Assembly (NCBI GenBank): GCA_964545715.1
Contig: CAZJHX010000004.1
Location: 1-64,000 of the forward strand
Direction of reading: 5' to 3'
Source of the DNA: CAZJHX01 sp964545715
GTDB lineage: Bacteria; Myxococcota_A; UBA9042; GCA-2863065
Length of the DNA: 64,000 nucleotides
Positions 1-8,652 of the stretch are shown here, in pieces; the stretch's first letter is position 1, and each line of letters starts with the position of its first letter. The notes beneath the pieces are model-generated. The model saw only the letters and a program-made list of their open reading frames with translations. It ran no database searches and had not been told where the DNA came from. Both the position numbers and the translations under genes were made by a program.

Positions 1-169
1 CGAGACAGTCGTCGCACATGTCGCCGAGGCCGTCGCCGTCACCGTCGGCCTGGTCCGGGTTGGCCAGGGCCGGGCAGTTGTCGGCCGGGTCGCAGCTACC
101 GTCCGCGTCGGTGTCGAGACAGTCGTCGCACATGTCGCCGAGGCCGTCGCCGTCACCGTCGGCCTGGTC
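1..169. repeat. 114-bp tandem repeat inside the TSP3 region
   Basis: Bases 1-55 are identical to bases 115-169, a 114-base (38-codon) period that matches one long TSP3 unit. Later units in the same gene are diverged, so these two copies look recently duplicated or homogenised. Confidence 0.85.
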
Positions 170-1588
170 AGCGTTGGGCACCGCCGGGCAGTTGTCGGCG
201 TCGCCGCAGACCTCATCGCCATCGGCGTCGTTGGCGTCGTCGGCCGGGCAGAGATCGCACGCGTTGCCCATGGCGTCGGCGTCGCTATTCAGCTGGTCGG
301 GGTTGGCCACGGCAGGGCAGTTGTCCACATCCGCGCACACGCCGTCCGCGTCCGCGTCGTCAAGCGCGTCGCCCGGGCAGCCGTCACAGACGTCTCCGCG
401 GCCGTCGCCATCCACGTCGACCTGCAGCGGGTTGGCCACCTCAGCGCAGTTGTCCAGGTCACCGCACACCCCGTCCGAGTCCGCGTCATCGGCTGCATCG
501 AGGGCGCAGGTGTCACAGGCATCTCCCGCCAGGTCCGCGTCGGCGTCCGTCTGGTCCGTGTTGGCCATGTTGGGGCAGTTGTCCAGGTCGCCGCAGACGC
601 CGTCGCTGTCCAGGTCGTTGTCTTTGTCCAGCGGGCAGGCATCACAGGCGTCGCCCAGGCTGTCCAGGTCGGCATCGGACTGCTCCGCGTTGGCGGCCAG
701 CGGGCAGTTGTCCAGCGAGTCCACCACCTGGTCGCCGTCCGAGTCCACGGCGTCGCAGTCCGCCACGCCGTCTCCGTCGTAGTCGGGGTACCCGTCGTCG
801 AGCACCGCATCGCAGTTTTCGTCCAGCCCGTTGCACAGCTCCTGGGCCGCGGTCGGTGCCGTACACGAGCTCCAGCCGGGCTTGCCGGTGCACAGCCGCA
901 CGCCACTACAGGTGCCGTGCTCATTGGAGCGCTCGCACGCAAGCTGCGCTCCTTTTGTGGCGGGACCGCAGCACGGCGCTCCATCGAGCGGCGCACACAC
1001 GGACGTTTGCTGGCCGCCGATCGCGGTCTCCTGCACGCACGCGAACCCGGCCGTGCAGCCGGCAGCAGCGTCGCATCTGAGAAGGCACGTCGGCGCGGCG
1101 TCCAACATGGCGACGCAGCTTGCGGTTGGTCCGCAGTTGGTCGCCTGGCTGCACGGGGCGCACACGGCTGCCGGTGCGGGGAGGCACGCAAACTGGTTGA
1201 CCCCGTTCTCGCCCATCACGCCCTTGCAGTGGAAGCCGTCGGGGCAGTCGCCATCACAGGTGATCGAACACAGCCGCCCGTCGGGCCCGACTACGCAGAG
1301 CCCGCTGTGGCACTGGGAGTCGCCGGCACACGGCTCACCAAGCTCGGACAATGACTCCGCCTCAGGTTCGGGTGCGGTTGCCCAGAATGCGGACGCGGTG
1401 CTCGCGCCGGCGTAGGTGTCTTCGTCATGCTCGGGGTCGCTCGGTCCGGCCGCACCCTGACCGTGCTCGGCGTGCTCGGCGTGCTCGGCGTGCTCGGCGT
1501 GCTCGTCGCCGTGCGGATCATCGGCACCGCCGCAGCTCATCATGAGCGCGGCCACGGCGGTCGTTGCGATGGTTTTTTGCAGACTCAA
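1..1588 (-). CDS. Thrombospondin type 3 repeat, Ca-binding lipoprotein (3' end beyond the left edge)
   Basis: Secreted surface lipoprotein, about 529 codons in the window with no stop before base 1. The frame opens with TTG at 1588 (GGGAGAG about 10 bases upstream) and gives a signal peptide ending in the lipobox ALMMSC (Cys19); the first ATG (1543) would leave no signal peptide, which decides the start. After the lipid anchor comes a His/Glu/Ala tract (EHA repeated, residues about 23-37), then a Cys-rich region. A MopE-like motif (LCNGLDENCDAVLDDG, about residue 250) is followed by Asp-rich thrombospondin type 3 repeats (DxDxDGVxDxxDNCP pattern) to the window edge. TSP3 repeats in bacteria bind Ca2+ and act as rigid surface stalks; what the stalk carries lies outside the window. 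The neighbouring frame is open by GC bias only. Family assignment is secure; function is not known. Confidence 0.85.
   Translation of the reverse strand, partial: MSLQKTIATTAVAALMMSCGGADDPHGDEHAEHAEHAEHAEHGQGAAGPSDPEHDEDTYAGASTASAFWATAPEPEAESLSELGEPCAGDSQCHSGLCVVGPDGRLCSITCDGDCPDGFHCKGVMGENGVNQFACLPAPAAVCAPCSQATNCGPTASCVAMLDAAPTCLLRCDAAAGCTAGFACVQETAIGGQQTSVCAPLDGAPCCGPATKGAQLACERSNEHGTCSGVRLCTGKPGWSSCTAPTAAQELCNGLDENCDAVLDDGYPDYDGDGVADCDAVDSDGDQVVDSLDNCPLAANAEQSDADLDSLGDACDACPLDKDNDLDSDGVCGDLDNCPNMANTDQTDADADLAGDACDTCALDAADDADSDGVCGDLDNCAEVANPLQVDVDGDGRGDVCDGCPGDALDDADADGVCADVDNCPAVANPDQLNSDADAMGNACDLCPADDANDADGDEVCGDADNCPAVPNADQADGDGDGLGDMCDDCLDTDADGSCDPADNCPALANPDQADGDGDGLGDMCDDCL
1463..1505. 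repeat. 9-bp tandem repeat (gtgctcggc), about 4.7 copies
   Basis: Perfect 9-base units read on the minus strand as Ala-Glu-His, giving an alternating His/acidic stretch just after the lipid-anchor cysteine of the TSP3 lipoprotein. The unit is a multiple of three, so copy-number change would lengthen or shorten the tract without a frameshift. Confidence 0.85.
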
Positions 1589-1800
1589 CGGACGGATCTC
1601 TCCCGGAGCAACAGGAGGCCAGGCTTTTGGCTCCCACGTCTCTCCAAACGACACAGCGGCGGGTTACCGAAAGGGGTAAGAACCGTAATTCGGTCTGTTC
1701 GGGGGTCTGCGCGCCGGTCCCGGCGGCTCGATCAGTCGTCGTATCTGAACGGTCTCAGGGAGTTACTGTTTTCGCAGGCGGGACAGCTTGATGCCGACCG

Positions 1801-3627
1801 TCACTGGCTGCCGCAGCCGCCGCCGTCTTTTGCTGAAAGCCAGCAGTCCACCAGGCACGCGACGCCGCTGAGCGCGTGGCCGCCATGGATGCAGGCGCCC
1901 GCGTCGCACAGGGCCTGGCACGCCTGGCAGTCCAGGTCGCAGAGGATCGGGCCGGGGCTGGTGGCCGCGGTCGTGCCCGCGGGCTCCACGGTGACGACAT
2001 CGCCAGTGCGTACGATCCGATGGTTGCCCTGCTTGAGCTCCACCGTGTCGTTTCGGCCGTCGGGCCAGCGCACGTCCACTTTGGCCGCGCTGGACGAGCC
2101 CATGCCGAAGTGCTGGGCAAAGTCGTTGGCTGACAGATAGCTCTCGCCGGCCGTGACCGCGCGACTGCTTTGGTGGCTGGCCGTCACCACGTCGATGGTG
2201 GCGCCCACCGCCCATTTATTGGGTCCGTCCTGTCGCAGCTCGATGCGCAGTGAGCGGTTGCCCGGGGCGCGCAGGCCATCGTTGCGGAGCAGGCGCAGGC
2301 CCATGAGCACGTCGTGGCCACCCGCGCCTTCGCCGGCCTTGCCGGGCTCGGCCAGCGCCACCGCCACGTCGATGTCGCCGTCGAGGTCGTAGTCGGCCAC
2401 TGCCAGGCCCCCGCCGTTGACGTCCCGGTTGAGCGCGGCGCCCGCGTCGTCTGTCGCGTCGGTCATGCCGCCGGCGCCGTCGTTCTCCAGCAGGACGAAG
2501 CGGCCGACCCGCGGTGGTCCGGTGCGGCCGTGATAGTTGTCGTCGTAGGCCGCGACCGTCAGCACGTCCTGGTCGCCGTCGTTGTCCGCGTCCATAAAGG
2601 CGCAGCCCCAGGCCGTTTGCGCCGCGCTGGGATCGGCCTCGCCGCCCAGCACCGCCGGGTAGACGTTGGTGAACGTGCCGTTGCCCTGGCCTTTGTACAG
2701 CGCGTCGGGGATCGAGTCCGTGCCGTAGACGTCCAGCAGGTTGTCGCCGTCGTAGTCGCCCACGGCCAGGCCCATCAGGTTGGTCCAGCGCGCGATGCCG
2801 GCGGCCTCGGAGACGTTGGTGAAGACGCCGCCGTCGTTGCGGTAATAGCGGTCCAGATCGGACGCCGTCACCACAAAGAGGTCCAGGTCGGCGTCCCGGT
2901 CAAAGTCCACCATCAGCGCGCCGAACGTCTCGCCTTTGGGCTTGCCGCCGACCGGCTGTCCCGAGTCCGTGAAGACCCCGCCGTTATTGGTGAAGAGCTT
3001 GTCGGGGCCGCCGCCGTCGCCGGTCTCGCCGAAGCCCAGGGCCAGGTCGCGGCCGATGCACACATACAGGTCCAGGTCGCCGTCGCCGTCGGTGTCGCCG
3101 AAGTTGACGCCGCGCACGCCGATCGCCTCGGGGATGCCGGCGTCCGGGTTGGGCTTGAAGCTGCCCGCGCCGTCCGACATCAGCAGAAAGTCGCTGCCGC
3201 GCCAGCGGCCCACGTAAAGGTCCAGGTGCCCGTCGCCGTTTACGTCCCCGTACACCGTGGTACTCACCTCCCCGCGCAGCTCTCGCGGGATCGAAATGCG
3301 CAGCGTCTCGTTGACGAAGGTGCCGTCGCCGTTGTTTCGCAGCAGGTAGACACCCAGCGCGGTGCCCACGGTCAGGTCGGGCCAGCCGTCGTCGTTGAAG
3401 TCGACAAACGCCACCGAGTTGGCGGTCGGGGTGTCGATGCCTGCGCCCTCGGTCACGTCGACGAAGTCCAGCGCACCGGCGCCCACGCGCGGGGGCGGCT
3501 TGGTGACCCGGGGCGCCACGTCCAGGATCGGGCCGATCGGTACGTCCGGGGCTGACGAGTCGCTATCGCCACAGCCGATAAGTGTCGCAAAAAGCGCCGC
3601 GGTGGCGGTGATCTGACGGGGGCTCAC
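1801..3627 (-). CDS. FG-GAP/VCBS repeat lipoprotein with ASPIC/UnbV domain (CRTAC1-like)
   Basis: 608 residues, GTG start at 3627. The signal peptide ends in lipobox TLIGC (Cys19). Residues about 50-440 hold FG-GAP/VCBS propeller repeats (recurrent DxDGDGDLDLY and DYDGDNLLDVY Ca-binding loops). Residues about 455-545 match the ASPIC/UnbV domain (SYLSANDFAQHFGMG, then VDVRWPDGR). The C-terminal 45 residues are Cys-rich with no anchor. Such proteins are extracellular beta-propellers of largely unknown substrate. The divergent propeller lipoprotein on the plus strand starts only 25-50 bases away, so the two promoters must overlap. It lies 212 bases upstream of the TSP3 lipoprotein on the same strand; I see no gene in that gap. 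Family secure, role unknown. Confidence 0.9.
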   Translation of the reverse strand: MSPRQITATAALFATLIGCGDSDSSAPDVPIGPILDVAPRVTKPPPRVGAGALDFVDVTEGAGIDTPTANSVAFVDFNDDGWPDLTVGTALGVYLLRNNGDGTFVNETLRISIPRELRGEVSTTVYGDVNGDGHLDLYVGRWRGSDFLLMSDGAGSFKPNPDAGIPEAIGVRGVNFGDTDGDGDLDLYVCIGRDLALGFGETGDGGGPDKLFTNNGGVFTDSGQPVGGKPKGETFGALMVDFDRDADLDLFVVTASDLDRYYRNDGGVFTNVSEAAGIARWTNLMGLAVGDYDGDNLLDVYGTDSIPDALYKGQGNGTFTNVYPAVLGGEADPSAAQTAWGCAFMDADNDGDQDVLTVAAYDDNYHGRTGPPRVGRFVLLENDGAGGMTDATDDAGAALNRDVNGGGLAVADYDLDGDIDVAVALAEPGKAGEGAGGHDVLMGLRLLRNDGLRAPGNRSLRIELRQDGPNKWAVGATIDVVTASHQSSRAVTAGESYLSANDFAQHFGMGSSSAAKVDVRWPDGRNDTVELKQGNHRIVRTGDVVTVEPAGTTAATSPGPILCDLDCQACQALCDAGACIHGGHALSGVACLVDCWLSAKDGGGCGSQ

Positions 3628-3652
3628 GGTGGCGCGATCTTATCAGAGGCTC

Positions 3653-6265
3653 ATGGCCTTATGGTACCGTGACCGCGTGCTGCGCAGCGCTTCCATGGGT
3701 TTGGCGATCGCCACGCTGGTGCTCGGTTTCAGCGGCTGCTCCGATGACGTTGAGCCGCCGGTGCCGTGCCTGCCGCTCCAGCAGTGCGGCGTGTCCGGCT
3801 CCGGTGAGCCGTGCGGGGTTTGCGAAAAGACGTCTGCGTGCGGCGATCCGCGCTGCATCAGCGGCTATCTGTGCGGCCAGGCTCCGACGCTGGACAGCTG
3901 CGACTGCGTCGGTGACTGCAGGCCGGTCGGCCACCTGACCCGGGTGCTGGGCCTGGTGAACGGTGACGGGGGCCTGAATGGGCTGCGCGGCGTCTACGAC
4001 ACGGTGGCTACCGTCGACGGGCGGTACGTCTACGTGGCCGCACGGACGAATCGCGGGACGCGCGCCTTTGTCGACCTGCCCGATGGGACCAAGCGTGGGG
4101 GGCGCGGCCAGGACCGCACGGGCAACCACCAGGACACGCGCGGGACCCAGGTGACGCTGGCGGACGGCGCGGTCTCGCAGTTTGAGCACATCGGGGACCG
4201 GCTGTTCAGGCGCAACATCCTGGCGGTTCCGCTGGTGCGCGCGCTTGCGCTGTCGACCGAGCTGTCGCGGCTGTATATGGCCACGGCGGAGGCCTTGGAG
4301 TGGGGCGCCATCGATCCTGAGACGGGCGCTGTGAGCGTGGACCACGACCTCATTGAGGGGGGCGCACGGGACCTTGACGTGGCCTCGCCGTGGGTGGCTG
4401 CCGTGGATGGGCAGGCGCTCTTGTTGTTCGAGGAGACCGAGGCCGGACTGACGCCGCGCGCCCAGGGCAACCACGCGTCCCTGGTGGGCGCGCATCGGGT
4501 GTTGCTGGGGCCGCAGGGGCGGTTTGTTTACGTCGCGTCGTTTGAGAAGTCGCTGATTCAGATCTGGCAGCGCACGGCGGACGGTCTGGAGCCCGCGGGG
4601 GAAATGGCCGGCATGGCTGGCCTGGATCGTCCGGACGCGCTGGCGTTGTCCCCGGCGGGGGATCTGCTGTACGCCAGCGGGTTTTGCGATGACAACATCG
4701 GTGTGTTCCGTCGCGCGGCGGACACCGGGCTGCTCACATTTGCAGGCAGCGCCTACGCGGCTGGGCGGGGTCGTGCGGGCGAGTGCCCCAACGCGCTGGA
4801 GCCCAAGCGGGTGCCGGACGATGAGCCGGATCACCGCCACGAGCCGGGCGAGGAGCCGGGGCAGGGGGTCTTTCGCGAGGCGGGCGTAGGCAACCCGGGT
4901 GGTCTGGCGGTGACGGCCGATGGCGCTGAGCTGATCGTGGCCAGCTACTTCGGCAGTCGGCTGACGCGCTTCTCCCGCGTGGGCGAGGCGCTGATACCGC
5001 TGGACGACGTCGACGCCAGCCCCGCGTACGTGGACTTTACGCTGGGCGGCTTCGGCGCCGAGCCCATCGCTGGTTTTCCGGGCGTGCTGAAGGGCTGGAC
5101 CACGGTGACTCCTCTGGCGACGGGCGGCGTGGTCGCCAGCGGGTACATGGCCAACGTAATCACGCTGATGGTCGGCGACCAGGTTCGCGAGCAGGTGCAG
5201 CAGGGCGATGGCGGCGTGGTGCGGCTCGGGGGCGCGTACAACCTGGATTTGAGCCCGGACGGTCGCCACGTCTATGTGGCCGCGCGCAACCACGGCGAGC
5301 TGGCGGGGTTTGCGTACGATTCTGAGGACGGCAGCCTCACGGAGGCGCGCTGGAGCGGACCGCATGACAAGGCGGGGAGCGGCGGCATGACCAACGTGGT
5401 GGTGGTGCGGCCCGGTGGCGAGCATGTCTACGGCGTCGACTCCCAGAACGGGACCCTGCGAATCTATGATCGCGCCGTCGACACGGGCGCGCTGACGTCG
5501 CGGCAGACCATCGCGCTGCCGGACTGTGTGGGTCGTCCGTCGTTTCCGGTGGACGTGGTGTCCAGCCACGACGGCAGCAGCCTCTACGTCGCGGACTTTC
5601 AGACCGACGGGCTCAGCTGCGCGCTGCACCTGCGCCGAAGCTCCGACGGCTCGTTGGGCGACCCGCAAGTCTACGACAACGACTCACTGCGCGGCATCGA
5701 GGCCATCGTCCTGACCCCGGACGACACGTTTGCTTACGCTGCCTCCCATCTGTCGGGCAGCGTCACGCCCTTCGAGCGGGACGTCCAGACGGGCAGTCTG
5801 TCGGCGCTGCCCCACTTCGAGCACGCGGCGCTGGAGGGCGCGGAGGCGGTGGCGCTGGGCCCGGACAGCCTGACGGTCTACGCCTCGAGCCCGGTGCGAA
5901 ACAGCCTGCTGATCATGAACCGAGACCCGGGCGACGGGCTGCTGACGTATCGCCAGCACTTCCAGGACGACTCCGAAGGCACCGAGACAGAGGAGGCCGC
6001 CGGCATCGCGGTCAGCCCGGACGGCTCGCGCGTGTACCTGGCATCGAGAAAAGCGGACACGATTACCGTCTACGACGTCGATGAGGAGGGCATGCTGACC
6101 CTCAGCCAGACGGTCGTGGACCCCGAGGTGCTCGATTGGCCGACAGGGCTGGTGATGGCCAACGACGGCCGCCACCTCATCGCGACGGCGGTGCTCTCCA
6201 GCGCCGTCAGCGTGTGGCGGATCTCGGACGGGAAGACGGATGGCTGCGGCGGCAATTGTCCCTGA
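3653..6265 (+). CDS. Lipoprotein with lactonase/YVTN-like beta-propeller
   Basis: About 870 residues. Three in-frame starts are possible (ATG 3629, ATG 3653, GTG 3677). 3653 is preferred because it follows AGAGG closely and gives an Arg-rich n-region, a hydrophobic core and lipobox LGFSGC (Cys29); 3629 almost touches the divergent gene start. A Cys-rich segment (to about residue 85) resembles the short CxxxCG regions after other anchors in this window. The rest is a long series of propeller blades with the pattern SPDGRHVYVA, SPAGDLLYAS, SPDGSRVYLA, as in the lactonase (6-phosphogluconolactonase-like) and YVTN families. Length suggests more than one propeller. It ends in CGGNCP. Enzymatic activity cannot be inferred; many such lipoproteins are structural or binding proteins. 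Confidence 0.88.
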   Translation: MALWYRDRVLRSASMGLAIATLVLGFSGCSDDVEPPVPCLPLQQCGVSGSGEPCGVCEKTSACGDPRCISGYLCGQAPTLDSCDCVGDCRPVGHLTRVLGLVNGDGGLNGLRGVYDTVATVDGRYVYVAARTNRGTRAFVDLPDGTKRGGRGQDRTGNHQDTRGTQVTLADGAVSQFEHIGDRLFRRNILAVPLVRALALSTELSRLYMATAEALEWGAIDPETGAVSVDHDLIEGGARDLDVASPWVAAVDGQALLLFEETEAGLTPRAQGNHASLVGAHRVLLGPQGRFVYVASFEKSLIQIWQRTADGLEPAGEMAGMAGLDRPDALALSPAGDLLYASGFCDDNIGVFRRAADTGLLTFAGSAYAAGRGRAGECPNALEPKRVPDDEPDHRHEPGEEPGQGVFREAGVGNPGGLAVTADGAELIVASYFGSRLTRFSRVGEALIPLDDVDASPAYVDFTLGGFGAEPIAGFPGVLKGWTTVTPLATGGVVASGYMANVITLMVGDQVREQVQQGDGGVVRLGGAYNLDLSPDGRHVYVAARNHGELAGFAYDSEDGSLTEARWSGPHDKAGSGGMTNVVVVRPGGEHVYGVDSQNGTLRIYDRAVDTGALTSRQTIALPDCVGRPSFPVDVVSSHDGSSLYVADFQTDGLSCALHLRRSSDGSLGDPQVYDNDSLRGIEAIVLTPDDTFAYAASHLSGSVTPFERDVQTGSLSALPHFEHAALEGAEAVALGPDSLTVYASSPVRNSLLIMNRDPGDGLLTYRQHFQDDSEGTETEEAAGIAVSPDGSRVYLASRKADTITVYDVDEEGMLTLSQTVVDPEVLDWPTGLVMANDGRHLIATAVLSSAVSVWRISDGKTDGCGGNCP

Positions 6266-6274
6266 TCACCTGAG

Positions 6275-6523
6275 TCATTGAACACGAGTCGGCTGAAAGC
6301 GACCTGCTTCCGAGCCCAGCCGTCGTAGGCGGCTGTGGATCACAAAAACCAGCGCGACCGCCAGTAAGGACTCGCCGTGCTCCAGCGCAAACAGGCTGAC
6401 AGCGACGTAGGCCAGCCAGTCGCCCAGATACGAGACGATATCGCCGACCCACAGTCGGCGGAAGTCGGGGCGGCGGCGTAGCAGCTCGGTCACTTCGTGC
6501 ATGGAGGCTTTCATGCCCCCCAC
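6275..6523 (-). pseudogene. Remnant of an MFS permease (N-terminal about 60 residues)
   Basis: 82-codon frame. Residues about 8-60 read like the start of a major facilitator permease of the multidrug/siderophore-exporter group: a basic LLRRRPDFRRLW segment, then VGDIVSYLGDWLAYVAVSLF, then a second hydrophobic helix ending in FVIHS. A full MFS protein has 12 helices and about 400 residues. Here the sequence changes after the second helix to a charged, unrelated tail and stops nine bases before the 3' end of the convergent propeller gene. The remaining transporter is not found in any frame. A degraded gene is the simplest reading; a genuine small two-helix membrane protein is less likely. Confidence 0.6.
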
Positions 6524-6609
6524 AGTAGGTGTGGTTGGGTCGTATGGTGTCTAAAGTGTTGGTTAATTGTCAGAAGGTTGTCACGCGAGCATGTGGTACA
6601 CGATCCGTC

Positions 6610-8652
6610 ATGCAAACCACGACACGTCGCACGTTTTGCCGGATCTGTGAGGCCGCCTGCGGGCTGGTGGCGGACGTGGACGCTGGGGGCGCGGTCACTC
6701 GGCTGGTGCCTGATCGTCAGCATCCGGTCAGCGCCGGGTTCGTCTGCGCCAAAGGCACGCGCTTTCACGAGGTCACCAATCATCCAAACCGGCTGCGCCA
6801 CCCGATGCGGCGCCGATTGGACGGGGCGCTGGAGCGCATCAGCTGGGACGCTGCGTTTGACCTGATCGGCCAGAAGGTCCGCCCGATCATCGAGCGTCAC
6901 GGACCCCACGCGGTCGGCGTCTACTGGGGCAACCCGCTGGCGTTCGACGCGCTGGGGACGCTGGGGTTGCTGATGTTCTCCAAGGCCCTGGACAGCCGCA
7001 ACTTCTATTCGGCCGGCAGTCAGGACTGCAACAACAAGTTCGCCGGCGCCGAGATCGTGCACGGATCGCCGTTCATTCATCCGGTTCCGGACGTCGACCG
7101 CACGGACCTGGCGGTGTTGTTCGGCACCAACCCCGCCATCAGCCAGGGCAGCTTCGTGCATTTGGACGGCGGCTCGACGGCCTTCGACCGGCTTATCGCG
7201 CGCGGCGGCCGGACCGTCTTCATCGATCCGCGCGAGACCGAGAGCGCGGCCCGCTGGGGAGGTCACCTCGGCATCCGGCCCGGCACCGACGTGTGGCTGC
7301 TGTTGGCGCTGCTGCGGCTGCTCGCAGATCGGGAGGCCTACAGCGAGGTCACCGGCCTGGACACGCTGGTTGGTATCGCCCGACGGCACGATGTCACACG
7401 CGCAGCCGCTATGACCGGCATCTCAGTCGCGCAGATCCAGACCCTGGCCGAGCAGATCAAGCGCGCCGGCGCCGTGGTCTTCCACATGGGCGTGGGCGTA
7501 AACATGGGGCCGTTCGGCACGCTGGCCTACGTGCTGCAGCAGGCGCTCAGCTACGTAACCGGCAACATGGACCGGGCGGGCGGCTCGCTCTTTCACCCCA
7601 TGGCGTTTCACTTCGACCGCCTGGCTCAGAGCGCCGGCGTGGGCGTGACGAAGCGCATCAGTCGCATCGGCGGCTACGAGAGCGTACTGGACACCCTGCC
7701 GGGCGGCATTCTGGCCGACGAGATCACCACGCGCGGGCACGAGCGCGTACGGGCGATGTTTGTAGCGGCCGGGGATCCCGTTCGCTCCATCCCGCGCGGT
7801 GACAAGCTGGCCGATGCCCTGGAGCAGCTGGACTTTCTGGTCAGCATCGATCTCTTCGAAAACGAGACCGGGCGTCGCGCCGACCTGCTGCTGCCGACGC
7901 CCACCTGGCTGGAGCGTTGGGACCTGGCCATGCCGTCGCTGCTGTTCCAGACCGGCTCCCTGCTGCAGTCCGCCAGCCCGGTGACCCACCCGCCGGGGGA
8001 TGTCCGCTCCGAGCTGGAGATCTTCGGACGCGCCAGCCTGGCGCTCGGCCGGCCCCTTGTCGCCAACAGCCGTCGCCTGACCCGCGCGTTTCTCAAGGCG
8101 CCGATCGAGCGCTGGCTGGATCGCGCGACCCGCGGCTTTGGCGGCGGATACGGCGTGCCGATTCCCGGTCCTGTCCCCGGCTCCGCGATCAAGAAGTCCA
8201 AGCTGCGCTTTTGGGACGACCGCCTGGACGCCGAGGTGGCGCGCATGGTCGAGGTCGCCGCTATCCTGGAGCGCCGCACCGGCTTCACCCTGATCTGCCG
8301 GCGCCGCCGCATCGCCCACAACAGCTGGCTGCAGGGCGGGTCACGCGACGGCAACTCCGAGACCGTGGCCTGGCTGAGCCCCGCGGACGCGGACACTCTG
8401 GGTGTCGGCCCCGAGGGGGGGCTGCGTATCCAGTCCGCCCACGGCGCCATCGAGCTGCCGGTCCGGGCCAAGAAAGGGATTACGCCCGGCACGGTCGTCG
8501 TGCCGCATGGGCTGCCGGACGTGAATGTGAACGCGCTGCTGCCCAGCGGCGAGGGCTATATAGAGCGTCTGAGCGGCATGCTGTGGATGACCGGCGTGCC
8601 GGTCGAGGTCAGCTACTTCAAGGCGGCGCGCTTCACGGCCTCGGCCACCTGA
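6610..8652 (+). CDS. Molybdopterin oxidoreductase (formate dehydrogenase/DMSO reductase family)
   Basis: 680 residues from ATG 6610; the frame is open from 6529, but the 27 extra residues precede the conserved N-terminus. Cys10, Cys13, Cys17 and Cys46 (CRICEAAC then FVCAKG) form the [4Fe-4S] motif of the family. The molybdopterin domain follows, with YWGNPLAFDALG and LFGTNPAISQGS, and the C-terminal dinucleotide-binding domain contains NSWLQGGSRDGN and VVPHGLPDVNVN. Cys140 in SQDCNNKF sits near where family members carry a Mo ligand. No Tat motif is seen, so it is probably cytoplasmic. No electron-transfer subunit or maturation gene is adjacent, as in the stand-alone FdhF-like group. Substrate cannot be read from the sequence. 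Its 3' end overlaps the convergent malic enzyme gene by 40 bases. Confidence 0.9.
   Translation: MQTTTRRTFCRICEAACGLVADVDAGGAVTRLVPDRQHPVSAGFVCAKGTRFHEVTNHPNRLRHPMRRRLDGALERISWDAAFDLIGQKVRPIIERHGPHAVGVYWGNPLAFDALGTLGLLMFSKALDSRNFYSAGSQDCNNKFAGAEIVHGSPFIHPVPDVDRTDLAVLFGTNPAISQGSFVHLDGGSTAFDRLIARGGRTVFIDPRETESAARWGGHLGIRPGTDVWLLLALLRLLADREAYSEVTGLDTLVGIARRHDVTRAAAMTGISVAQIQTLAEQIKRAGAVVFHMGVGVNMGPFGTLAYVLQQALSYVTGNMDRAGGSLFHPMAFHFDRLAQSAGVGVTKRISRIGGYESVLDTLPGGILADEITTRGHERVRAMFVAAGDPVRSIPRGDKLADALEQLDFLVSIDLFENETGRRADLLLPTPTWLERWDLAMPSLLFQTGSLLQSASPVTHPPGDVRSELEIFGRASLALGRPLVANSRRLTRAFLKAPIERWLDRATRGFGGGYGVPIPGPVPGSAIKKSKLRFWDDRLDAEVARMVEVAAILERRTGFTLICRRRRIAHNSWLQGGSRDGNSETVAWLSPADADTLGVGPEGGLRIQSAHGAIELPVRAKKGITPGTVVVPHGLPDVNVNALLPSGEGYIERLSGMLWMTGVPVEVSYFKAARFTASAT

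Noticed and set aside
289..1191. 300-codon minus-strand frame in the TSP3 gene
   Set aside because: Out-of-frame reading of the Asp-rich repeats (Thr/Arg/Trp-rich product). The in-frame reading gives canonical DxDxDG repeats with a lipobox.
3659..5668. 669-codon minus-strand frame opposite the propeller lipoprotein
   Set aside because: High GC makes the antisense frame open. Its product is Arg/His/Gln-rich with no domain, while the plus frame has a signal peptide and clear repeats.
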